From Panaeolus papilionaceus (taxonomy: Eukaryota; Basidiomycota; Agaricomycetes; Agaricales): a stretch of DNA of 64,000 nucleotides. The position numbers and the translations under genes are program-made. The stretch is from positions 248,001 through 312,000 of the forward strand of contig JADNRZ010000020.1 in assembly GCA_015501605.1 (NCBI GenBank), written 5' to 3'. Position 1 is the stretch's first letter, and each line of letters begins with the position of its first letter. The notes beneath the pieces are model-generated. The model saw only the letters and a program-made list of their open reading frames with translations, did no database searches and had not been told where the DNA came from. This document shows positions 23,417 to 32,831 of this stretch, in pieces.

Positions 23417-24436
23417 CAGAATTATGACTGAACGTACAAGGCAGACCTCAAAGTCTTTTATAAATGCCCCAAAGGTATTGTGAAAATAGTAACATACAGC
23501 CTGTGATCCACATATCTAACCGATGAGAACAGCACAGGCTCCGCCGAGGTTGGAACGAAGTGAAGGCGGTTGTTCTGACCCATTGGCTGATCTGAAGTTA
23601 GGATGTCAATGATCGAAATCTCGGGATATCTGATCAAGATGCCTGCACCAGACAATAGTTCTCCAGGATTCTACAAGGCAGGCTGTTAGACGAAATGATT
23701 CTCAACTGCAGGAAAATTAGCCCGACATCTTCGTATCATATCTCAGCTATGGAATTGATTCAGAGATCACTGATCAGATTTTCTTTGCACGAGTGACAGG
23801 AGTCATTGACCTGGTCAGCCTGAGGTGATCAGTTATGAGTGCATATAAAAACGTGAAAAATATACTCACACCATATGGCCAATTCAGAATGCGCTATTCA
23901 AGCAGAGTCATGTAAACCCAGTGAAAGCGCCATTTTAGAGTTCCGCACAAGGGCCTGCAGGGAACTGCCAGGAGTGTAATGACTGAAACCAACTCCAACT
24001 ACGAGGAAGTGAATGGGTGGAAAAAATAAAACAAAATAAATGTAAGCAAATAGATGAATAAAGCACCGAGACGATGCTCGGGCATGCGGAGAGGTGATAA
24101 TAGTATTTAATAATAGGGTAGAGAAACCTGTGTCGTGACTCGTGACTCGTAGGGGCACACTCAACGCCACGAGTCACGACAGCCTCAGGCTCAGGCTGTC
24201 AGTGTCACCTGACACGGCGGGAATGAGCTTTCCAGTGTGAAAAGTTAAAACCTGCCGTGTATCTTCAAGACCATGTGTGATGCTGCGGCTTATTTCAATT
24301 TGTTAAAATACCTTTTCATGAAAGGATTAAAAAGAGCGGTAAGGCCTAGTAAGTGGCACAGGTACATGTAGTTGCATTTGTAGTGTGTAGGGGTGTAAAA
24401 TGTACATAAGTTGGAACTACAGCTACCAATTTGAGA
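23417..24436. promoter_or_regulatory. Intergenic region between the KDZ and TET/JBP genes, with a 14-bp inverted repeat
   Basis: About 1 kb without a recognised exon. TGTCGTGACTCGTG at 24131-24144 is exactly complementary to CACGAGTCACGACA at 24168-24181, forming a 14-bp stem with a 23-nt loop. It is followed by GCCTCAGGCTCAGGC and the palindrome GTGTCACCTGACAC. This lies 3' of the TET/JBP gene and 5' of the transposase gene. It could be part of a promoter, a 3' processing signal or an element end. Confidence 0.45.
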
Positions 24437-26046
24437 TTAAGAGAGCTCTTCTAATGTCGAGAACATCTTCAGACCCTCCTTCCACCGGTTTTTTCCCTCC
24501 TCATCTGTGGCCAGCAGCTCCTCCTCTGAGAGTTTATTATTGGCCTTGAATTTATTGTGAACAAACCGAAATAGACCCCCAGCCGTATACTGAGTGAAGG
24601 AATGGCGAACTTCCCCAGTTCGAATAGGGACGTTAGAGTGTCGGAGTAGTGCTGATGGAATTAAGATGGTTGAACCTGGTGGAAAACGTATCACATATTT
24701 TAAATCCCAAAGGACGAGATGTCCACCGAAGTCCGGGTCGAAATTTCCCAGCGCTGTAATGGAACACAAACCCCATGAGAGATTCTTGTGGTCGGAATGG
24801 GAGACGGAGACGACTCGTTCACCAGTGTTAATGGTAGCGGCAGCAAATACTGAGTTTGGAAAGACCCGGTGGCATCTATTTCTGGACCAGTGAATGACGG
24901 AGTCTAGCGTTGTGTTATAGTGTGCATGTAACCGAGGGGCGTAAAGCTTGAAGAGGCCTGGCATCGAAGCAATTGTTCTTTGAGTCAGCGTTATGTGATG
25001 CATGTAGTTGAATCTGCACGTACTGTCCGTGTGACCAACAATTGACTGAAGCCCCGAATTTTGTAAGACCTCATCTAGAATTCCAAAGTTTCGGCCGTCC
25101 TGCTTTAGCATACCAGGAACTTTGCGTCCACCTCCAAACGACAGACCCATGGCAACTGAAATAAATTGACCACGTCGGTTACGTAGTTTGTTTTCCGGGA
25201 CATACAGCAGTGTGCCAGCTCGTCTAATAGCAGCAGCAGCGTCTTGCTGAACTTCATCCCAATTCCTCGTCCTGGGCACACCTCCCAGTAGACCTATATT
25301 TCGATGGGAACGGTCGGTGATGGTGTGTGTAGTGCTAGCATTTTCCAGGTTAGCTCACACAGTACACACAAATGATTCTGAAAAAACTACACTTACCGTC
25401 CATCCCAGTCGATTAAAGTCATCCCCTCCTCCTGAATGAGGTACTCAAGAGAATGTTCAGATTTTCCGTCAGGTATTTGTTTCCCAATCCACGCCGGCTT
25501 TGTTACTGGAAAGCCCTTGGCGAGATCTTTTGTTGTGTTAATGGTGTGCGACGCTGCTTGCATGCGGTGTCTCCGAACGTGCTGTTTGAGGACCGTCCTG
25601 GACTCCACCTGTTCCTCCAGTCGCTCCCTACGTCGCTTCTGCCGAAGTCGAAGGTTTGCCCTCTGGTTCTTTGTAAGGTCCGCAGCCTGTACTCGGGTCG
25701 ATGGAACTGCACATGGCCTAACAATGGGGGTGCCTTGGGAGGAGGGGGTTGAACTGTTTGAGGCGGTTGACTGAAAAGCGTGTGGTGTTTTGAAAGGCTG
25801 GGAGGGGTACAAGTTGTAGTCGTTGTCGCCGTCATCGTCGTCGTAGTTGTCGTCGTCATCGTCGTAGAATTCTTCTCCATCTGAAGACGGTTCACCGTTT
25901 CTGAAGATTATATCCTCGATTTCTTGGAGCCGGGCTTCTGTGTCAAAGAGGTCCCCGACATTAAGTGGTCCCGTGGGTATGAACTGCGATTTCTTCCGAT
26001 CGTCGAATGCTAGTTGAGGCAGAGGATGAGTGACGTCGTTATCCAA
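24437..26046 (-). CDS. TET/JBP-family Fe(II)/2-oxoglutarate-dependent dioxygenase
   Basis: Two exons, 26046-25397 and 25334-24437, with a 62-bp intron (GTAAGT donor, CTAAC branch site, CTAG acceptor), give exactly 515 residues. The N-terminal half is disordered, with an acidic run of about 25 mostly Asp/Glu residues near residue 70 and a basic stretch (NLRLRQKRRRERLEEQVE, about 130-150). The dioxygenase core follows: MGLSFGGGRKVPG, the metal-binding HxD as SHSDHKNL (His396, Asp398), GNFDPDFGGHLVLWDL, RFPPGSTILIPSALLRHSN (second His, 449) and EVRHSFTQYTAGGLFRFV, whose Arg460 would bind 2-oxoglutarate. These match the TET/JBP proteins expanded in basidiomycetes, which oxidise methylated bases in DNA. 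All four key residues are present, so the enzyme is predicted to be active. It sits upstream of a KDZ transposase on the same strand, a known association. The substrate (5mC or N6-methyladenine) cannot be told from sequence. Confidence 0.9.
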
Positions 26047-26141
26047 AGGTGCACCGGCGGATAGCTCATCGGTCTCGAGTGGTGCGAAGAGGCCGTAGCT
26101 GGCGTTGGGGAGCTAGTTACGGACCCAGGTATGGTGCATAT

Positions 26142-26560
26142 ACCCCTCAACCCTTCTCAAAGCCGGAATCATATGGGGGGATATGTAGACATCCTTCTGG
26201 TCGACAGAGACGTCGCCGTATCATCGCTGGAGCCTACTGGGTCCATAGGTCATCATCGACATCCAAACCCCTCTGTTTCCAAGTCCGGAATCATTCAGGG
26301 CCTGGGATGCCTGACCATATCGACTGCATCCGCCACAGATCCCACCCCTCTGTTTCCAAGACCGGACTCATACGGGGTAGGGAGCACAGTGGGTGCCCAG
26401 TGGTGTCAACTGCGTCCACCGTGAATCCTTAGCCCTCTGTTTCCAAGTCCGGAATCATACGGGGTGGGGAGCACGGTGGACAGTGTCTAGCAGTAGTGAC
26501 GGTGTCCGCTGCGATCCCCGTCCCTTCTGTTTCCAAGGCCGGAATCATACGGGGTGGTTA
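26142..26560. repeat. Degenerate tandem repeats just upstream of the TET/JBP gene
   Basis: Five copies of a core CCCTCTGTTTCCAAGTCCGG followed by AATCATACGGGGT, at about 26142, 26268, 26344, 26431 and 26519 on the plus strand. The spacing is about 126, 76, 87 and 88 bp. The first copy is the most diverged. The block starts about 95 bp 5' of the TET/JBP start codon, so it occupies the likely promoter. Plus-strand frames through it are repeat artefacts. Confidence 0.75.
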
Positions 26561-26725
26561 ACGCCGCGGTCGACGATAGCAGCTTATCCTTGACAGACGT
26601 CCAAGCCCTTGACTTACCCTCCATTGCTCAAACTTCGGCCGGATCGGTAATTTCACATTGAACTTGTTGATTTCTCTGGGGTTTTGCAGGTATTCAGGTA
26701 GAGGGGAAAGCTTGTGGGCATAGAG

Positions 26726-26973
26726 TTAACCGCCGTGCTCGTCTTTTATCCTCTGTAAATAGGCTTTAAGATTATTTGTTTTTACAGCGGTTTTTACGTA
26801 CTTCATTCGACACTGAGTCATCATCGCAGCATTCACTAATTCCGATCCAGTTATGCGGACTCGACATTCCTCAACAGCATCCAACATAGAGGTGAGACTA
26901 GGTGAACCCTGTTTTAAACCGTTAGCATCCACCCACACGAACTTGAAGCTGCAGCACTCACCGACCTCTGTAA
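26726..26973 (-). CDS. Small hypothetical protein exon
   Basis: A minus-strand frame reads VGECCSFKFVWVDANGLKQG, then LTSMLDAVEECRVRITGSEL and MTQCRMKYVKTAVKTNNLKA, ending LQRIKDEHGG and a stop at 26726. A TTTACAG acceptor lies just upstream, so this could be the last exon of a gene starting near 27 kb. The composition is protein-like, but no family is recognised. It lies between the TET/JBP gene and the Ulp1 protease gene and has the same orientation as both. Confidence 0.35.
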
Positions 26974-27971
26974 AGATGCCTGCTTATCTACAGGCTGCAG
27001 CAGTAATCTCAGCCGATCGTCGTCGATCAGCCCGTCACAAGCCCGACTTGGAGTGAGCTATTACGTCCAAGAACGGCTTATCACGGCTGTACCTGCAAAG
27101 TCCGAGTCACTAACGAATGTCCTAGGATATGGGGTATGGGACGTTGGGTGGGGACTATGATGAGCGGAAATTTGCCGTAAACGGTGAAGCAGTGAGCGTC
27201 TGAGCGATGGCTGTGGTTCTGGCGGGTTCACACTTTAAACCTGGAATTTCAAGTTGGAAAAGGCTTGAAATTTACAAATACCTTAATTGCAATAATACCA
27301 AGTGAAGGCTCTCGTCGTGTGATATAACGAAGTGGAATCTTGATTATTGAGGCAGTACAGACCGAATGGTGGAGATGTTGAATAAGTTCATAAAGACAGC
27401 GACAGGTGAAAAAAACTGACCATGTTGGAGATAGGTGGGTGTCAGGTGTTCAGAGAACGCAAGACACTGAACGACACTGAGCCTTGAGGCAGACGACCAA
27501 CCTCTGAAAGACTCCTTGGAGAGTTTCTTTGCACAGCGGGTTTTCACACCAGCCCCGTGTGAAGTGCTGGCACGCTCACGTGACACAAATGTAACCTCAG
27601 GTTGTCCAACTTTGGGAAGCGATCAATTAAAGAGGCGCTTGTGCAGAATTAGGCTCAGACCCACCTGCGCGAAGGCGTGCTCACGCATAAAAAACTACAT
27701 ACAAACGAGCACCCGAGCAGCGAAGGGGCTTGTGCCGAGAACACACTCGGGATCGCGTTGAATATATAATGTGCTACTGAATAACCTAGAACACAAACAA
27801 AGCCTTGCGAAAACCTTTCACTTGGATATTCACAGAGCGCTCTCGTCTTTTTGGGGCCAGATATAGTAAGTACTTTGGTACGAGGGATAAACTTCAAAAT
27901 TAACGCGATATTCCATTTTGAGCCATCTCGACTACGAGTGATCAACCTGAAGAAGTACTGGTGCTCAGCGC
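26974..27971. other. No gene recognised
   Basis: No convincing exon. It lies directly 3' of the Ulp1 protease gene. Short frames on both strands lack domain features. Confidence 0.35.
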
Positions 27972-29228
27972 TCAACCTCCAGATGACCCTACAGAGAGCA
28001 TAAGCTTGCAAAGAAAGCGGCGCCAAGTTGGCATGAACTGTTCTGTAACATTATCCCCCACCGTATGAAACCCTCGGAATCTCGCAGCCATCCAGAGCAG
28101 TATCCACAAGCCGCAGTCGTAAGTATTCGTTTGTTTGCATTGCGGCCCCTGTAGAATCCAATAAGTCTCGTGCAGACCAAGGATATCATGATGTTTCGTG
28201 TAAACGCACATCATACATGGGTTCTATTACCCATTTATCCGGTACCCTTATCGGGGTCTGCATGTTGTCTAGGGCCTTGAGCCTGCCGCAGAGCTTGACG
28301 ACATCCTGAATAATGAGACAAAGATCAACTTTTAGCCAAAGATATCAAAAGATCCAGACTGGACATAATCACATCGATTTCGCTCGGCATAGACGTATAA
28401 GATGTACTCTGACATGCCAGACTATCGAAGTGGTGGATTCTTCCGGAATCTAGATACACAATACAGAGGACCCAGTGCTCTGAGCTTGGGCGATGAATGG
28501 GAATGACCCAGATGTGGTTCTCCGAGTATCGGGTGTACTGCAGCGACTTCTGAACATGAGAGTCGGTATAAACATCCGACCCATAAGCAAGGGAAAACGT
28601 AGAGAATAATGCACAACTTTCATTACCACCTTCCACTTCTGATTGCATGTTCGACGAGAAAAGGTGCTTCAGCACAGCAGCACATTGATTTATGCAACCG
28701 CTGTTCAAGCGTCCAGTTCTCTTCTGAAGTATATTAAATTCATCCGCGTCCAACGTGGGTAGACGTTCGCCTCTGTCGAATGGGCCTGTTGCAGTGGCCA
28801 TCATCAAACAAGCCGAAGAACAGAATTGAAGAGAACTCACGCAGGTTTTGGGGGTTAACGAGGTAGTTCGTGACATATAACTGGATGGTAGTATCATGGC
28901 GAGGATTACGCTGGTGAAGCAGAGGGTCAGTGAACATTGATGAAAATGCGAATGCAGAGCTTCATACAGGTACATCGAGAACCTCCCTCTGCGGATTGAC
29001 TGCTTCTGAAGCAGGACTAATAGCAGACTTGCTGATGTTATAGCTAGTAGTCTCCTCATAGGCGCATATATCTGGAACATTTACGATCTCAATATTCCGC
29101 CTTTGATACAAGTCCCACTTACTGCTCGTGAAACCGAGACCGATTGGGGTGGCAGACTGGAGGGCCGTGTCAATTAAAGTCGGCACCGTTTGTCCTGGTT
29201 GTATGCATTGAAGAGAACCTATTTTCAT
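27972..29228 (-). CDS. Ulp1-like (SUMO-protease fold) cysteine protease of the KDZ-associated type
   Basis: Five exons (29228-28974, 28910-28841, 28785-28373, 28305-28210, 28148-27972), with introns of 55-67 bp all in frame, encode 336 residues. The catalytic elements of the C48/Ulp1 clan are visible: SEHWVLCIVY with His212-Trp213, HHFDSLA with Asp229, the oxyanion Gln284 in CKQTNTYDCG and the nucleophile Cys290. Upstream, RGERLPTLDADEFNIL and GRLNSGCINQCAAVLKHLF are the substrate-groove entry region typical of these proteases in Agaricomycete KDZ elements. Ulp1-type thiol proteases are reported as fused or adjacent partners of KDZ transposases, presumably processing the transposase or SUMO/ubiquitin-like conjugates. 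The start codon chosen is the first ATG in the only long frame; earlier exons are possible. Confidence 0.82.
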
Positions 29229-29403
29229 TCTCGGTTAGCCAGGCATCTGAGGATATAAGCTGAAGGACAGACCAACCGCTTGAATGCGAGGGAGGACGGT
29301 GGAGGTGAAACCGTTCCCACATTCATGTGGAATTAACCCGGGTGATTGAAGCATCTTTGAGGGGCCAGGATCGGTTTCTGCATGATCGTGGAGAGAGACA
29401 GTG

Positions 29404-30307
29404 TCACCATGATTGATGAGGCGGTAGGCTATGTGGTTGGGATGGGGTTACCGGAAGACTTAACTCACGTTGTGCGCCCTTGTCGTCCAAAGGTTGCGTG
29501 TCTTCGGAGAGCTTTCTTTTCTTCCCTTTTGTGTCTAAGGAGTACGCCTCAGTTTGCCCAGTCGAAGTCCTGCAGTCTGGCAGGTTTTCCTCAATGCACT
29601 TGATAAAGTTGAATGCCTGCAGAGCTTTCTTAGACTCCTCTAGATCTGGTTTGTTGAGACCAGTGTCGCGATCAAGCTCTTGAGGCTCTGCCGCAGCTGC
29701 CCGGCGACATGATTCCAGGTGCTGAAGAACAGCTGGTAGACGCTCATGAAAATGGAGCAAACAGCGACTGCGATTATGGTAACCTATTGTCATCGAACTT
29801 TGTAGGGATTCGTCGATTTTAAGGCTGTCGCGATTATGCAGCCACCACGCGTCGAAATATTGAATTGGTGGTCTCCATGGTCTGAGCATATTCATTTCCT
29901 TCGCCGAATATTCGATAATGACAGGAAGGTCTGGAGGACCGTTCAATCCCATCTTTGAGGCCGCAAAGCGAAGTGGAGATGGGATATATACGTCCGCTTG
30001 AAGGGCAAAGGCCTGCCCGACGTGATAAAGGAACCACAGCTGCATATGCGTCAATCTTTAAATTGATATCATCTTGTAAGCTTGGTAGTTTAATGCGTAC
30101 CAGTTCCTTCTGGAGGCCGTTTTGGAACCACCTCTCCCTCTCTGCCACTTCTGACGCATTTGAAGCTTGCTGAGCATAATCCCTTCCACTGAGAAGTATT
30201 TCCGTGACACGGAATCCCCCATATAAAATGGTGTCTTGGATCATTGTATCCTCATCAGGGGGGATATGACGGATGTCGAGTTTAGGAGTATCGAAAATGA
30301 AGTTCAT
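29404..30307 (-). pseudogene. Truncated copy of the unknown gene at 55.2-56.4 kb
   Basis: Exon 30307-30101, a 61-bp intron (30100-30040) and the start of exon 2 match the intact copy at 55,246 almost base for base (for example Ala for Val in CRRAAAAEPQ, and Pro for Leu in LSLPVT). Identity ends at 29431, within the region equivalent to a possible 42-nt in-frame intron of the other copy. Beyond this point the reading frame passes into unrelated sequence and stops at 29404. It therefore lacks the Ser/Thr-rich C-terminal third. It lies upstream of, and in the same direction as, the protease gene, so a chimeric transcript is possible. Confidence 0.7.
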
Positions 30308-30313
30308 GGTACT
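29431..30313 (-). repeat. 883-bp inverted duplicate of 55,240-56,122
   Basis: Near-identical segment shared in opposite orientation with 55,240-56,122. One boundary is six bases before the start codon (AGTACC), the other is inside the coding region at AACCACAT. The two copies lie about 25 kb apart. Confidence 0.9.
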
Positions 30314-31965
30314 TGCTGGATGGATTCAGTGTTTAACTTAAAATTTACCATTGCCTGACACTCTTTCCCTGTTCAAACCCTCTCAACTAGTCGAATGTAC
30401 GCTGTGGAGTTGTGTGTAACCGATTGAGAAATCCCCTCGGTCTGTTTCATATTGGATTTCTCGGATTGCCAACCAGGTAATACTACAACAGTAAAAAATC
30501 CGATCTACATGTTTTCAGAGGTATTATCGCGTTGACGTGGGTTTGATGGCGATTCTAAGGTGCCACATATATCTGAAACATATTTTTTGGGCTGCGAGAT
30601 GCAAACGGTCGTTGGGCGCCTGGGTACAGATAACTTACGCTCCCTACATTACGTTGATGCGCCGGTCGCCGTCTAGTATTCATTGGCGTGTCAAATTTAT
30701 TCAAATGCGGCCTTGTTCGTTCTTTGGACTCGTTGTAGTAGGATTGGTTACAAGACACTTCCGAGAAATTCCAAATTTCAGGGTGTTGACTTAGATGCAA
30801 CAGGTTCAACAAAAACAAGGTTTCGCATCTAATAGATCTGAAATCTGTTGAAGTAAGCGATGCCCTGGGATAGTGAGTTGGGTAGATGTTTTTTGGTGTA
30901 CAGTCACTTGACGGACATCACTTCCACGGCGTTTATCTTTGTCGCATACCATTTATAGCCACCAAATCTTGATACAAGTGAAATTTTGTCTGTGTGTGAC
31001 TCAGTCACTCTGCTTCCATTAACCACGGTCCTCAATCCCTAGAATTTACATAGTGGATCGATAGGATTGTGAACAGCCCTGGGATGAATGGATAGCTATT
31101 TTCGTCCCTTGCGATGGAATGATTATATATGTAAGTGCTTTATATAACGATTTCTGCCCGATGAAGGCTCGGAACGTGTCCAAGCCAGTGCGCTAGATTC
31201 CTCACTTGCACAAGCCGAGCATCTATACATTTATAAGACATTATTTCTCATACCCCAACGGCCACTTATTATGAACATGCGAGTCTCTCCATGTGTCTCA
31301 GTTGTGATGGGTATATCCTGGTCCGTTCTCTCTGCGCCTCGGCTGCTCCACTTGCATGTAATCCTCTGTGCTCTGGCTGGGTGACCGCTCAAAGCCATTA
31401 GAGCGTCTTGAGATTCTTTGCAAGGGACCCATGATCATGTGCCACGCGCACCCTAGAAAGCATTCTGCAGGAGGCGTTGAAGAGACCAACACTGTCCGGA
31501 TGATTTCATGGGCGGTCGTTACTCCGCATTTCCGTTTTAAAAAACATGACGACGTACTTTCGTTGTGCCTCATCAGGACCGCCGCAAATGCGCCAGGTTT
31601 ACCATAAGTGGTATTAGTAGAGATATTCGTGGACTGTGGCATCCGCAGAGTAGGAATTACGAGTCGATCGCTGAACGGTGTCGACGGGTTACGGCGTGTC
31701 GGAAATCACTTATCGAGCCGAAAAAAATAAAATGGAGATCTGTCAAACGAAGGCATGTAATGCGTTGCAACAGTGGTCTGAAAGGTCGGAATCAGAGAAA
31801 ACAATTTTGTGGTTTGGTTGCTTGTTACTCTTGGTTTCCAGTGAGGGCATATAGTGCGGTCTGGGAGACGCAGGTAGATTGTCAGAGCACCTTTCAAAGT
31901 TCTTATGAAATGGGCGAACCTGTTGTGAAAAGGGCAGCAGGAATACTTGGCATCAGTTATGCCAG
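30314..31965. other. No gene recognised
   Basis: Short frames on both strands without domains, between the truncated gene copy and the dispersed repeat. No similarity to the flanks of the 55-kb copies was noticed. Confidence 0.4.
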
Positions 31966-32831
31966 GCGGATGGAGGATAGATGAAACAACTCAACAATGA
32001 CTATTTCCCAACTCCAAGGCATGGGCGGAAATCGGCGAGGCTTTGTGATGAAAGAGGGCCAGATGAATCGAGAGGGGAAGAAAAAAAAAAACTGGTCTCT
32101 TTGGAGAAACAGTGGGCGACAAGCAGCAGCGTCCGATAACCATCAAGTTCACAAAATAGAACACAAAAGGAGACAAAAATAGGCGATGAGATTCAACATG
32201 GAATCAGATAGCCTGCGAAAAGGACGGTCAGGATTCAAGACTTGATTTGTGCGTATACGTCGGCGGATGCAGGCAGGGAGGAAGAACGAAAACGAAGTTA
32301 GTATTCAATTATTTTGATGACAGTAATCTAGATATTCGGTTTGAGCGTTCAACGAGCACCCGAACTCAGAATCGTGAATCTCAAGATACTCACTTTAACC
32401 TCCTCAACACCCGCAGGGCATTGAATGAGCAGACGCCACGAGTTTCCGAGAAATGAAAACGTGATAAACTGCCGAAGAACGAAAGAGAGGGAATAGGGTA
32501 AAAAGGCTGCCAAACATCTGTGTTGCGCTGTTCATGTTCGGAAACCGATGGGGATTACGATGCATTCCGCTTGGGATTGTCGACTCAGAGTTGCAAACAT
32601 TGGTGCCATGATCGTGCTAGTTGCAAGCCCGGTGGTCTGTAAATGTAGATAGACGTTAAGTAAATTGAATGCATTCAAAAGATATATGCTATCCAAAAAA
32701 ATATTGAACTCAAGGCAGAGCAGAAGCGTTCTGAGTCGTGGTCATGGTGGCATTGAAATCAGACGATGCCGCTCAATCAATGAAGCATTTTCTCATTGCT
32801 CAATGCTCTTGTCTAACACGAGTCATGTGAT
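31966..32831 (+). repeat. Dispersed non-coding repeat, copy A (866 bp)
   Basis: Begins GCGGATGGAGGATAG and ends GAGTCATGTGAT. It is almost identical to 56,858-57,714 in the same orientation; the differences include a 9-bp deletion in the other copy near its right end and a one-base change in a poly-A run. A diverged inverted fragment lies at 18,058-18,460. No terminal inverted repeat or target duplication is evident, and no coding capacity is convincing. Confidence 0.85.

Noticed and set aside
25436..25895. Overlapping ORFs on both strands within the first TET/JBP exon
   Set aside because: They are shadows of the acidic and basic low-complexity coding sequence. Only the minus frame that splices into the dioxygenase core is convincing.
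26049..26593. Plus-strand ORFs of 66-127 codons opposite the 5' side of the TET/JBP gene
   Set aside because: They follow the tandem-repeat units and contain no recognisable domain.
28306..28373. A nonsense mutation after ISLAKS in the Ulp1-like gene
   Set aside because: A 67-bp intron with GTGATT donor and TTCAG acceptor removes the stop and rejoins the frame, so the gene need not be a pseudogene.
31997..32182. Lys/Arg-rich ORFs on both strands inside the dispersed repeat
   Set aside because: The two near-identical copies differ by an indel in a poly-A run that changes the frame, the third copy is not open, and opposite strands are both open. Non-coding is the better reading.
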